From contig NZ_JFKE01000006.1 in NCBI RefSeq assembly GCF_000647975.1, forward strand, positions 62,001 to 126,000: a stretch of DNA of 64,000 bases. The letters are read 5' to 3'. Numbering within the stretch: the first letter of the stretch is position 1; each line of letters opens with the position of its first letter. This DNA comes from Actibacterium mucosum KCTC 23349 (GTDB taxonomy: Bacteria > Pseudomonadota > Alphaproteobacteria > Rhodobacterales > Rhodobacteraceae). The position numbers and the translations under genes were made by a program. Below the pieces are notes generated by a model, which saw nothing but the letters and a program-made list of their open reading frames with translations, did no database searches and was not told the DNA's origin. Below are positions 34,404-42,920 of the stretch, piece by piece.

Positions 34404-34853
34404 ATGACCGATCCGTCCCTCGCCCGTCTGCTGCTTTCGGCGTTCACGTGGTTCGATACCGCGCTGCGCGCGTCGCTGGCCGCGCGCGGTCTGCCCGAGC
34501 TGACCCATGCGCAATCGCTGCTGATGGCGCATCTGCAGGCCGACGGTATCCGCATTTCGGAACTGGCGCGGCGCGTGGGCACCACCCGTCAGGCGGCGCA
34601 GAAATCGGTGGCCGCGCTGGAACGCGCCGGGCTGGTGGAAACCGCGCCCGACCCCACCAACGCCAGCGCCCGTATTGCTCGGCTGACCCCGGCGGGTTTG
34701 CGCAACATCACGGCCGCAGCCGAGGTTTTTGCCGCGCTTGAATTGCGCTTGGCCGACCGGATCGGGGCCGAGGCCGCCAAGCAGTTGCGCGCGGCCTTGC
34801 AGGCCGATTGGGGCGCGCCCAATGCGATTGACCCGGCAAAACGCGAAACCTAA
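34404..34853 (+). CDS. MarR family transcriptional regulator
   Basis: A 149-residue winged-helix protein. HTH: ISELARRVGTTRQAAQKSVAALERAGLVETAPDP near residues 46-79. It is a paralogue of the MarR protein at 14047 (same length, RQA helix, LRxALxAxWG tail). ATG 34389 would add five residues but would fall inside the operator palindrome, so 34404 is chosen. It probably represses itself and the divergent membrane protein. Confidence 0.9.
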   Translation: MTDPSLARLLLSAFTWFDTALRASLAARGLPELTHAQSLLMAHLQADGIRISELARRVGTTRQAAQKSVAALERAGLVETAPDPTNASARIARLTPAGLRNITAAAEVFAALELRLADRIGAEAAKQLRAALQADWGAPNAIDPAKRET

Positions 34854-34999
34854 CGGGCGGCGCCCCAAGCCACCGCTAGGGCCGGCAAAACCGCACAATT
34901 GGATGTGCAGTCAGGCACAAAGTCCGTTCCCGGCTGCCGAATTGTGTTCTGAATGGCTGTATCCACCTTGATGGAAAGGACAGTTTCAGGAGACCCAAC

Positions 35000-35596
35000 A
35001 TGAGCCTTTCCATTCTTCGCCTCGACAGCTCGATCAACGGCGCGGCTTCGCAGTCGCGCGAACTGACAGATCAGACCATCGCCAAGCTTCTTGGTGCCCA
35101 CCCCGACGCGCAGGTCACAACCCGCGATCTTGCCAAGAACCCCGTGCCAATGATCGATAACGCGTGGCTGGCTGCGGTGAACACGCCCGCCGAGGATCGC
35201 TCGGACGCGCAAAACGCCATTGCCGACCTGTCGGACGAGCTGATCGCCGAAGTGCAGGCCGCCGATGTGGTTGTGATTGGGGTGCCGGTCTATAACTTCA
35301 CCATCCCCACGCAGCTGAATGCGTGGATCGACCAGATCACGCGTGCCAAGGTGACCTTTCAGTATGGCGAAAACGGCCCCGAGGGCCTGATTAAAGATAC
35401 CAAGGCAATCGTGGTGCTGGCCTCGGGCGGCACCAAGGTGAACTCGCCCATCGACTTTGCATCAACCTATCTGAACCACATGCTGGGTTTTGTCGGGATC
35501 ACCGATGTGACTTATGTCGCCGCGGACGCCATGTTCGCGGACCGCGACGCGGCGCTGGAAAACGCGCAGGCCTCGCTGAACGCGCTTGCAGCCTGA
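35000..35596 (+). CDS. azoR: FMN-dependent NADH-azoreductase
   Basis: A 198-residue flavodoxin-like enzyme. RLDSSINGAASQSRELT near residues 7-23 binds the FMN phosphate, VVVIGVPVYNFTIPTQLNAWIDQITRA near 89-115 is the AzoR/NQO-type core, and VLASGG near 138 closes the flavin site. It reduces azo dyes and quinones with NADH. AGGAGAC stands seven bases before the start. Confidence 0.93.
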   Translation: MSLSILRLDSSINGAASQSRELTDQTIAKLLGAHPDAQVTTRDLAKNPVPMIDNAWLAAVNTPAEDRSDAQNAIADLSDELIAEVQAADVVVIGVPVYNFTIPTQLNAWIDQITRAKVTFQYGENGPEGLIKDTKAIVVLASGGTKVNSPIDFASTYLNHMLGFVGITDVTYVAADAMFADRDAALENAQASLNALAA

Positions 35597-35603
35597 AAAG
35601 TGG

Positions 35604-35630
35604 CGCGCCGCCTGATCGCGGCGCGTCCTT
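35604..35630 (+). terminator. Terminator after azoR
   Basis: CGCGCCGC (35604-35611) pairs perfectly with GCGGCGCG (35618-35625) around six bases, followed by TCCTT. It lies 8 bases after the azoR stop. Confidence 0.65.
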
Positions 35631-35638
35631 CCTTGCGC

Positions 35639-36112
35639 TTAGGGCTGATAGGGCAATGACGAATGGTGCAGCACAATGCGCAGCACGCCGTCGGCGTCTT
35701 TCTTGTAGCCAAAACTTTTGTCGACCTGGGTCAGGTTGCCGTCCTTGTCGGTCAGCTTGATCCAGCCCATCCACATGCCGACATCGCCGTCGATGAAACT
35801 GGCCGAGGTCACGCTGTCCATCGACCGCCAGCCCTTCAGGCCGAACCCGCCATCCAGCGGGTAATTGGCATCGTGGCCGACAAAATAGGCCAGCGCCCCT
35901 TCGCGCGTGGGCCGGAACGTCTGATCGCCCGACGCCATAGTGGGTTTGAACAGAACCGGGCCCAGATTGTAGCCATAGGCGCCATCGATCACCTCTTCGG
36001 CCACGGGGCGGGCGGCGTCGATGCCGCCTTGGTCATAAGCTTTGGCAATTGCAATCAGCCCTGCCCCCCACGCATTGCGGGCCGCGGCAAGATCATCATT
36101 GGTTATCGTCAT
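35639..36112 (-). CDS. NTF2-like (SnoaL-type) small protein
   Basis: A 157-residue protein. The pattern of an N-terminal helix, LFKPTMASGDQTFRPTREGAL, a WRSMDSVTSASFIDGDVGMWMGW strand pair and KSFGYKKDADGVLRIVLHHSSLP is like NTF2/SnoaL-fold proteins. It shows no signal peptide and no clear catalytic pair. A cytosolic binding or isomerase role is possible. The gene sits between azoR and the amiR-like gene, on the minus strand. Confidence 0.65.
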   Translation of the reverse strand: MTITNDDLAAARNAWGAGLIAIAKAYDQGGIDAARPVAEEVIDGAYGYNLGPVLFKPTMASGDQTFRPTREGALAYFVGHDANYPLDGGFGLKGWRSMDSVTSASFIDGDVGMWMGWIKLTDKDGNLTQVDKSFGYKKDADGVLRIVLHHSSLPYQP

Positions 36113-36207
36113 GATCGGGTCCTTCCAGTGTCAAAGCTCTCTGATGGGGGTATGTGACACAATTTGTCGGCAAGACAAGGGAGGACGGCGGATTTCGGGA
36201 GGGGATC

Positions 36208-36243
36208 GGGGCATTGAACGGCATCCCTCCCGTTCAATGCCCC
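36208..36243 (-). terminator. Fourteen-base hairpin after the amide operon
   Basis: GGGGCATTGAACGG (36208-36221) pairs perfectly with CCGTTCAATGCCCC (36230-36243) around eight bases. It begins seven bases past the amiR-like stop. No T-run follows on the minus strand, so it may stop transcription only weakly or protect the 3' end of the operon mRNA. Confidence 0.6.
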
Positions 36244-36249
36244 CAAATA

Positions 36250-36846
36250 TCAAACGTCGTGCGCCGCAATAAGTGCGCTCGCGATTTCGCCGATGCTTGT
36301 TTGAGAGTTTTGCGATTTGTCGCGCAACCGCTTGTAGGCGGCTTGCTCGTCGATGCCTTTGAGCTCTGACAGGATGGCAACGGCCTGTTCAACTTTTCGC
36401 CGGGACCGCAGGTTTTCATCCAGGGACTTGATCCGGTTTTTCAAGGTCATCTCGTGACGCGCCGCCCCAATCGCCGTCGTCAGAGCCGCGAGCACGCCAA
36501 AGGGCCGAATGGGTTTAGAGATGACACCATGGACGTTCAGGCGCTCTAACTCGCCCAAGATTTCCGGGGTCTCAAAATTGATGATTGCGATCCGTGCAAT
36601 TGTGTCCGCGGTTGCCATCCACGTCAGCAGGTTGGGATCACGCTCTTGCCCCAACAAAAACAGCACCACGTCCGCGTGCGAAGGGAGTGTTTCGGGCGAC
36701 GGCCACATGAGTTCAACCTGACAGCCAATCCGTTTCAGATGTGCAACAAACACTTCGCGATCCGCGTCATCGGGGTGAATGACAAGGATCCGCATCCGCC
36801 GAAGGCGGCGGATGAGGTTCTGGCTTTTGCTCGCGTCTCCGGTCAA
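36250..36846 (-). CDS. amiR: AmiR-like ANTAR-domain antiterminator
   Basis: A 198-residue response-regulator-like protein. The N-terminal pseudo-receiver (MRILVIHPDDADREVFVAHLKR to HGVISKPIRPFGVLAALTTA) lacks a clear phospho-acceptor Asp set, as in AmiR. The C-terminal ANTAR domain is SRRKVEQAVAILSELKGIDEQAAYKRLRDKSQ near residues 148-179, split here by ordinary spacing. Such proteins bind paired hexaloop hairpins in leader RNA and stop termination. It starts with TTG at 36846, which overlaps the AmiC stop and matches the AmiR N-terminal length. The target is probably the leader upstream of the operon. Confidence 0.88.
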   Translation of the reverse strand: MTGDASKSQNLIRRLRRMRILVIHPDDADREVFVAHLKRIGCQVELMWPSPETLPSHADVVLFLLGQERDPNLLTWMATADTIARIAIINFETPEILGELERLNVHGVISKPIRPFGVLAALTTAIGAARHEMTLKNRIKSLDENLRSRRKVEQAVAILSELKGIDEQAAYKRLRDKSQNSQTSIGEIASALIAAHDV

Positions 36847-37979
36847 ACGAGGCCTCTTGAGGTCACCGACCGGTCATAGGCCACGAGATAGGGATCAGGG
36901 GCTGCCGCCTTTGGGCTGTTCCACACGATTTCAAAGGTTCCATCCGTTCGGGACCGACCAATATGAGGTCGCAACGTCAAGTGATTTGTCTCCACATCGA
37001 TGAAGAGATCACCACCAGGGGCTTTAAAAACGGCGCCAGACAAGGCTTGAAGCACGCTCATCGTGTCTGTCTTTCCACTCATGCGCACCGCATTGGCATA
37101 AAAATGAACCAAGGCATAGCCCACCTCGCTGTAAACGCTTGGGACAACATCATCGCCATATTTCTTGCCAAAGGCCTGTTTAAAGGCCGTATTCTGCGGA
37201 GTCTCTGCCGCGTTGAAATAGGCGGCGACCGATAAATGGCCACCGCGCGCTTCGGGCGGGACTTTCAATAATTCGGTTTCCATTGTCGTCAACGAGGCAA
37301 TCGGGATGCCCTTTGCACGCGGATCGCTTTTACCATAAAGCCGGTAGAACGACACGCTGTCCTCACCAACGACGGTTGACAAAATGGCGTCTGTGTCCTG
37401 TGCACGGCACTGCGCGATGGCTGCGGTAATCTCGCCTTCGGACGGAGAGAACGGCAGGTAGGTTTCAACCACAACCTCTCCATCACTTTCATCAAGAAAC
37501 TCCTTTACGACCCGGTTGATCTCACGCGCGTAAAGCGTGTCCGACCCGATCAGGGCAATGCGGCGACCATGGTTTTGAAACACAAAATCCAAAAGCGGTG
37601 GCACGGTCTGATTTGGGGTTGCCCCGCCGTAGATCACATTGGGCGAATATTCAAATCCCTCGTAGACCGAAGGGTAGAACAATACGCCGTCGAACCGTTC
37701 AATGAGCGGCAAAACGGCCTTTCTGCTGGTGGAGAGACAACAGCCAAAGATTGTCTTGGCTCCATAATTGACCAACAGATCGGTCGCCATTTTTGCATAG
37801 TTCCGATCGTCCCCGTCGGGGTTCATCAAAATCGGCTCAATTGCCCGGCCCAGGATCCCACCGCTGGTGTTCACTTCCTCAATAGCAAGCAAAACACCGT
37901 TGATATGGGCCATCTCTGTCACCGCCATCTTCCCGGTTTGGGAGAAAAGCACACCGACTTTCACAGTCTCCGTCTCCAT
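36843..37979 (-). CDS. amiC: AmiC-like amide sensor (periplasmic-binding fold, cytosolic)
   Basis: A 378-residue protein of the type 1 periplasmic-binding fold. VKVGVLFSQTGKMAVTEMAHI, YGAKTIFGCCLSTSRKAVLP, VLFYPSVYEGFEYSPNVIYGGATPN and LPFSPSEGEI are shared with AmiC. There is no signal peptide, so it is cytosolic, as expected for a negative regulator that holds AmiR until an amide binds. It follows the amidase by three bases and overlaps amiR by four. Confidence 0.9.
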   Translation of the reverse strand: METETVKVGVLFSQTGKMAVTEMAHINGVLLAIEEVNTSGGILGRAIEPILMNPDGDDRNYAKMATDLLVNYGAKTIFGCCLSTSRKAVLPLIERFDGVLFYPSVYEGFEYSPNVIYGGATPNQTVPPLLDFVFQNHGRRIALIGSDTLYAREINRVVKEFLDESDGEVVVETYLPFSPSEGEITAAIAQCRAQDTDAILSTVVGEDSVSFYRLYGKSDPRAKGIPIASLTTMETELLKVPPEARGGHLSVAAYFNAAETPQNTAFKQAFGKKYGDDVVPSVYSEVGYALVHFYANAVRMSGKTDTMSVLQALSGAVFKAPGGDLFIDVETNHLTLRPHIGRSRTDGTFEIVWNSPKAAAPDPYLVAYDRSVTSRGLV

Positions 37980-37982
37980 TTC

Positions 37983-39344
37983 TTACCCCTTGCTCTTGAG
38001 AGTGTGGTCAATCCGCAGGGCCGCCGCAAGCAGGGCCTCGTCTGCGCCGGGGCGACCCATCAGCATCATCCCGATCGGCAAACCCTTGGATGATTTGGCA
38101 ATGGGCAGTGTCACGCAGGGAAGACCCGAGAGGTTTCCGAGCCAACAAAACCAGGTCATGCTGTCTTGCGTTGTCACACGCCGGTTGCCAAATTCCTGCC
38201 AGTCCTCGCCATGTGCAGGTGCGGGCACCGGGAGGGTTGGCAGCACCAAGGCGTCCCAATCGCCAAGGTCGGTGGTGAGATACCTGATCAGGTCTCCGCG
38301 CAGTTTTTGCGCCGTCAACAGCTCAACACCGGTCAGCCGTGTTCCGGCCTCTAGATGGGCGCGGGTCACTGGGCTGAACCCCTCGGCCCGGGTTTGCAGA
38401 AGGGGCTGGTGATAGGCAGACGCCTCGCAATGCAGTATCGCTTCCCACGCGGCAAAGTAGCGGTCGATGTCTTGGAGCGTTCTCTGTTCAACCTGTGCCG
38501 CGCTCTGGCGCAGAGCCGCGTTGACAGCACCATCCACCTCGGCCGAGCGTTCCAATCCCGCGCCAGTCAGGTTGATCAGTTTCAACGGCCCCACGTCAGG
38601 CAAGCTGCCGAAGGGCTTGGCATGCGCGGTTGAGCGGTCTTTGGGGTCGGCGCCCAGAAAATACGGCATCAAATGAACGATGTCTTGCAGCTCTGTGGCC
38701 ATTGGTCCGGGCGCATCAAGCGACCAGCTCAGGGGCAAAACGCCATGACGCGACGCGCGACCATAGCTGGGCTTGAAACCATAGATCCCACAGGCTGCTG
38801 AGGGGATCCGAACGGAGCCGCCCGTGTCGCTGCCCAATGCGGCCGCAACGACGCCAGCAGCGACAGCGGCACCTGATCCGCCGCTGCTGCCCCCGGTGAT
38901 ATGGGCCGGGTTATGCGGGTTTTTTGTGACGCCGACATTCGATGTCGTGTTGGTCGCGCCATAGGCCCATTCGTGCATGTTGGTCTTTCCGAAGATCACT
39001 GCGCCCGCGGCGCGCAGGTTTGCAACAACCGTGGCATCAACGCCGGCAGGTTCCAAAGGCGCCGCGTCCGAACATGCGGTCGTCGCGTAGTCGCGCGTCA
39101 GGTAGTTGTCTTTGACGGCAATCGGAATGCCGTCAATCGGGCTGAGCGGCGCGCCGTTTTGCCATCGCAGCTGGGCCGCTTTGGCCTGTGTCATGACGAT
39201 CTCCTCGTCGATGGCGACAAAGGCGTTGAGCTCGGCGTGTGATTGCACCCGGGCCAGCGCCCGTTCGGCCAACGAGACGGGCGCTTGCCGCCCTTCCGCC
39301 AAATCCCTGATCTGATCCGTAAGACTATCGAGGTTTTGCGACAT
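37983..39344 (-). CDS. Amidase (amidase signature family)
   Basis: A 453-residue amidase of the GatA-like signature family. The catalytic Ser-cisSer-Lys set is Lys in PIAVKDNYLTRDYATT, Ser in ITGGSSGGSGAAVAAG and Ser in ALGSDTGGSVRIPSAACG. It hydrolyses an amide to acid and ammonia; the family is broad and does not tell the substrate. The gene overlaps the preceding small ORF by 20 bases and precedes the AmiC-like sensor by three, all under one putative promoter at 44284-44313. Context suggests that the importer delivers its substrate. Confidence 0.92.
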   Translation of the reverse strand: MSQNLDSLTDQIRDLAEGRQAPVSLAERALARVQSHAELNAFVAIDEEIVMTQAKAAQLRWQNGAPLSPIDGIPIAVKDNYLTRDYATTACSDAAPLEPAGVDATVVANLRAAGAVIFGKTNMHEWAYGATNTTSNVGVTKNPHNPAHITGGSSGGSGAAVAAGVVAAALGSDTGGSVRIPSAACGIYGFKPSYGRASRHGVLPLSWSLDAPGPMATELQDIVHLMPYFLGADPKDRSTAHAKPFGSLPDVGPLKLINLTGAGLERSAEVDGAVNAALRQSAAQVEQRTLQDIDRYFAAWEAILHCEASAYHQPLLQTRAEGFSPVTRAHLEAGTRLTGVELLTAQKLRGDLIRYLTTDLGDWDALVLPTLPVPAPAHGEDWQEFGNRRVTTQDSMTWFCWLGNLSGLPCVTLPIAKSSKGLPIGMMLMGRPGADEALLAAALRIDHTLKSKG

Positions 39345-39477
39345 CGTGGGCCTCCGGATCAAAGAGGTGGCTTGGTTCACCGAAATGATCACCTGCGGCA
39401 CCGGACAAGCCGGCGCGGATGCGTTTCAGCGTGGCTGCGATGCGCTTTTCCTGATCTTCTGTCAGCGACTTTGTCAT
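39325..39477 (-). CDS. Fifty-residue unknown protein coupled to urtE-like and amidase genes
   Basis: An ORF of 50 residues, MTKSLTEDQEKRIAATLKRI at the start, ending GDHFGEPSHLFDPEAHDVAK. Its ATG follows the stop of the ATPase gene by one base (TGAGATG) and its end runs 20 bases into the amidase gene. Size and place are like the small GatC/AtzG-like partners encoded next to some amidases; the sequence alone does not prove this. No membrane segment is seen. Confidence 0.6.
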   Translation of the reverse strand: MTKSLTEDQEKRIAATLKRIRAGLSGAAGDHFGEPSHLFDPEAHDVAKPR

Positions 39478-39478
39478 C

Positions 39479-40177
39479 TCATACCCCCAGAAGCTCTTGC
39501 TGAAGGACTTTGTCCGCCAGCAGGCTGTCGCGGTCCGTTTCCATTCGGATTGCGCCTTTTTCCATGACATAGGCGCGTTCAGCGATTGAAAGACAGAAAT
39601 CGAGGTTCTGTTCCGCAACCAGGATCGCGATCTCGCGCTCTTGATTGACGCGTTTCAGAACGCCCGCCATTTCGTCGATGATCGACGGCTGCACCCCTTC
39701 GGTGGGTTCATCCAGCAAAAGGATTTTTGGCCGAATGGCCAGCGCCCGTGCCAAGGCCAAAACCTGCTGTTGGCCGCCAGACAGCCCCCCCGCCAGATCA
39801 TGTGCCTTGGGAACCAAAAGCGGGAAGTCTTCGAACAGCTCTGCGACGACTTGTTTTGCGTCAAACCCGTTTGAGGCAGCAGCGACCGAGATGTTTTCGA
39901 TCACCGTCATACGTGGGAACACAAACCGGCCCTGTGGCACATAGCCCAAGCCCATCTTGGCCCGTTTTGAGGGCGCGGGCGGCGCAGCCACGCCTGCGAT
40001 CTCTACGGTTCCGGCTTGTGCTTTCACCAGCCCCGTCGCAAAGCGCATCAGCGTGGATTTCCCCACACCGTTGCGGCCCAAAAGCGCGACGATCTCAGCG
40101 GGTTGAACCTCAAGCGACACGTCGCGAATGATGGTGGTTTTGCCGTAACCGCCCGTTGCACCCGAGACTTTAAACAT
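39479..40177 (-). CDS. Urea/branched-chain amino acid-type ABC transporter ATP-binding protein (UrtE-like)
   Basis: A 232-residue ATPase of the LivF/UrtE group. Walker A is GRNGVGKST near residues 34-42, the signature is LSGGQQQVLALARAL, Walker B is ILLLDEPTEGVQPSIID and the switch His is replaced by Gln in LVAEQNLDFCLS, as in this group. The start ATG at 40177 overlaps the fused permease-ATPase gene by eight bases. It is the second ATPase of the importer. Confidence 0.92.
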   Translation of the reverse strand: MFKVSGATGGYGKTTIIRDVSLEVQPAEIVALLGRNGVGKSTLMRFATGLVKAQAGTVEIAGVAAPPAPSKRAKMGLGYVPQGRFVFPRMTVIENISVAAASNGFDAKQVVAELFEDFPLLVPKAHDLAGGLSGGQQQVLALARALAIRPKILLLDEPTEGVQPSIIDEMAGVLKRVNQEREIAILVAEQNLDFCLSIAERAYVMEKGAIRMETDRDSLLADKVLQQELLGV

Positions 40178-41981
40178 GTTCGCCCCTCCCAAGATAAATG
40201 TCGAGGACCGCGTCATTGGCCCGAAGGGTCTTGATGTCGCCTTCGGCAAACAGCTTTCCTTGGTGCAGCACCGTCACGTGACCTTCGAGGGTGCGGACAA
40301 ACTCCATGTCGTGTTCGACCACCACCACCGTTGTGTGTTTTGCCAATGTCCTGACCAACACGGACAATTCCCGCGTTTCCTCATTCGTCATGCCCGCGGC
40401 CGGTTCATCCAACAAAACCACCCGCGGCGCGAGGCAAAGCACCATGCCAATGTCCAGCCATTGTTGTTGGCCATGCGACAAGGCAGAGGCCTGAACGCCG
40501 CTTTGTGCGCCCAACCCAAGCATGCCCAAAATCTGCGCGCTGATGGCATCCGACTTGGCGCTGTCTTTGGTGCGCGCATATGCGGCGATCCACAGGTTTT
40601 CGCGGACAGTTTTCTCGCCAAAAACCTGCGGTTTTTGGTTCTTCATGCCCATGCCACTGCGCACACGTGCAAAGACCGGGGCCTTGGTGATGTCTTCGTC
40701 GCCCAGGCTGATGGTGCCGCCTTCTGGCCGATAAAGCCCCACGCAGGTTTTGAGAAACGAGCTTTTCCCAGCCCCGTTGGGGCCAATCAATGAATGAGGT
40801 TCGCCGGGCGTGAAATCGCGGCTGACTTTATTGACGGGAATGACGCCGCCAAACCTTTTAAAGGCCTCGTCCGTGGACAGGTTTTTGGCCGGTCCAGCAG
40901 TTTTTTCTGCCTCGACAAGGATGTCCTCCAGCACCTCTGTGTCGATTTGCACAGCGCCGGTCAGGCGCGCGGCGTTGTTGGGATCAGGCATAAAACGGCG
41001 CCAGAGGCTGCCGAGCGCGCCCAGGACACCGTTCTGAAGGAAAAGCACCAAAAGGATCAACACGGTCCCAAGGATCAGGGTGGTCTGCCCTCCCGCGGCA
41101 CCGCCGCCAAGCCAGAAGGACAAGCCTCCGATGATCAGCGCGCCTAAAAACGGCCCCGCCAGCGTGCCCAGACCGCCAACCAGGACGTAAATCGGCACCA
41201 AGAGCGCCTCTTGGACCGAGAATATCGAAGGATTCAGATAGTTCGCCCAAAGTGCAAACAGCGCCCCGGCAATCCCGGCAACCGCCCCCGAATAGGCAAA
41301 GTTCAGGACTTGCACTTTGCGAATGTCATAGCCCAGCAGCTCGGTCTTCTGAATGTCGATGCGGATGCAATCGACGATCTTGCCAAAGTTGCTGCGCATC
41401 AGCCAGTAGGTGACAAAGTAGACAGCGGCGCTGATGCAAACAACCAGCGCAAAGGCCGCGTTTGGTTTGAGCTTTTTCGCCTCTTCGCCAAAGCCCAGAA
41501 CAAAGCCGGGAATGCCAGAGAGCCCATTGTCCCCGCCAATCGTCGCCGCGCCCACGTCGAGCTTGAAGGTCTGCGTGACCGACCACAAAAGCAGCGTCAG
41601 CGTATAGGACAGGATGGTGCTCTGCAGCGCGCCCATACGGGCGTAAAAGATGACATAGCCGAGCGCCGCCGCAATCAGCGCCCCAAAGAGCGCGCTGCAA
41701 GGCAGGGCCCAGACCAGCGACATCCCGTATGTGGGCGCCATATTAATGGCAACAACCGCGCCAAAATATCCGCCCAGACCGTAAAAGGCGGTTTGCGCCA
41801 GGCTCAGCAGCCCGCCCCGCCCCCAGATCACATCGAGGCTCAGCCCCAGCAGGCCAAAAATGATCCAGGACGTCGCAACAAATGCAAGATACGCGTCGAG
41901 TGATCCTGAAACCGCGAGTGCGGCAATGGTGGCAAGGGCCGGAAAGATCAGGCCAGATGATTTGTAGAGTTTTTCAAACAT
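40170..41981 (-). CDS. Fused ABC permease and ATPase (UrtC-UrtD-like)
   Basis: A 603-residue fusion. Residues about 1-330 form a LivM/UrtC permease with about nine helices (GLLGLSLDVIWGRGGLLSLAQ and VPIYVLVGGLGTLAGPFLGAL). A linker of about 50 residues follows. The ATPase half has Walker A GPNGAGKSS near 397-405, signature LSHGQQQWLDIGMVLCLAP (UrtD type) and Walker B VVLLDEPAAGMTNEE. In most urea and HAAT importers UrtC and UrtD are separate genes; here one reading frame covers both without a stop. The ATG at 41981 is preferred to an upstream frame extension. Confidence 0.92.
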   Translation of the reverse strand: MFEKLYKSSGLIFPALATIAALAVSGSLDAYLAFVATSWIIFGLLGLSLDVIWGRGGLLSLAQTAFYGLGGYFGAVVAINMAPTYGMSLVWALPCSALFGALIAAALGYVIFYARMGALQSTILSYTLTLLLWSVTQTFKLDVGAATIGGDNGLSGIPGFVLGFGEEAKKLKPNAAFALVVCISAAVYFVTYWLMRSNFGKIVDCIRIDIQKTELLGYDIRKVQVLNFAYSGAVAGIAGALFALWANYLNPSIFSVQEALLVPIYVLVGGLGTLAGPFLGALIIGGLSFWLGGGAAGGQTTLILGTVLILLVLFLQNGVLGALGSLWRRFMPDPNNAARLTGAVQIDTEVLEDILVEAEKTAGPAKNLSTDEAFKRFGGVIPVNKVSRDFTPGEPHSLIGPNGAGKSSFLKTCVGLYRPEGGTISLGDEDITKAPVFARVRSGMGMKNQKPQVFGEKTVRENLWIAAYARTKDSAKSDAISAQILGMLGLGAQSGVQASALSHGQQQWLDIGMVLCLAPRVVLLDEPAAGMTNEETRELSVLVRTLAKHTTVVVVEHDMEFVRTLEGHVTVLHQGKLFAEGDIKTLRANDAVLDIYLGRGEHV

Positions 41982-41994
41982 CGTGACGCGCCCT

Positions 41995-42861
41995 TCAGAG
42001 TTTGCGGCGCCACTTTGACGAAATACCCAGCGGGTACAGCCAAAGCAAAAGAGCGGTGACAAAGAAGAAGAAGACGTCGCCAATGACAGAGGTCATGAAG
42101 CTTGCCGTGACAGAGGCCCCGCCGCCCAGACCAAGCGCCGTAAGCGCGGTGCCCGTGAGCGCGACCGGACCGGCAACAACCACGGTGAGAAAGCCCTTGA
42201 CCGCAAAGAACAGCCCCATCGAAGGGGTCGCCGGGATGATCGGCAACAGGATCGCGCCCGCAAACCCGGCCAATCCGCATCCGATGGCAAAGGTCAGCGT
42301 GTTGACCCGCGCAGAATCGATGCCGATGGCCTGCGCCATTTGCGGCTCTTGAATTGAGGCCCGCGCCTTCATGCCGTAGACCGTCTTGGTCATCAGAACA
42401 TAAACAAATGCCAGCAGAAGGGCGGCCACCACGATCATCGTCAAAGGGTAGACCGCCAGGCTGAAGTCACCGATCCGGAAATTCCACTGCGGCATTCCGA
42501 TGCCGGGGGAGACCGTGCCAAACAACAGCACGGCGGTTTGGTTGAACACCATGCCAAGCCCCCAAGTGGCCAGCATCGTATCAAAAATCCGCCCATACAG
42601 ACGCCTGATAATCAACAGCTCAACCACCGCGCCAATCAGCATCGTCATGAAAACGGCAAAGGGGATAGCAAGCAGAAATGGCAGGCCAATCTGCGTCGCC
42701 GTCAGTGCCGAATAGGCCCCCACCATCAGAAACTCGCCATGCGCCAAGTTGATGACGCCCATCAAGCCGTAGACAACCGCAAGGCCAAGTGTCGCGATCA
42801 GCAGAATGGATGCGCTGGACAAAGACGACAGCAAGACCGTCGCCAAAAAATCGGGTTCCAT
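41995..42861 (-). CDS. Urea/HAAT-type ABC transporter permease (UrtB/LivH-like)
   Basis: A 288-residue permease with about eight hydrophobic segments. AVVYGLMGVINLAHGEFLMVGAY near residues 28-50 and the coupling region MKARASIQEPQMAQAIGID near 176-194 are typical. It pairs with the UrtC part of the fused protein in the membrane. The gene is 13 bases upstream of the fusion and downstream of the substrate-binding protein. Confidence 0.92.
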   Translation of the reverse strand: MEPDFLATVLLSSLSSASILLIATLGLAVVYGLMGVINLAHGEFLMVGAYSALTATQIGLPFLLAIPFAVFMTMLIGAVVELLIIRRLYGRIFDTMLATWGLGMVFNQTAVLLFGTVSPGIGMPQWNFRIGDFSLAVYPLTMIVVAALLLAFVYVLMTKTVYGMKARASIQEPQMAQAIGIDSARVNTLTFAIGCGLAGFAGAILLPIIPATPSMGLFFAVKGFLTVVVAGPVALTGTALTALGLGGGASVTASFMTSVIGDVFFFFVTALLLWLYPLGISSKWRRKL

Positions 42862-42920
42862 AAAAACCTCCCAAAGAGAGCGCGCCTGTCACAGGCGCAC
42901 CTCTATGTTTCTGTTGTTTA

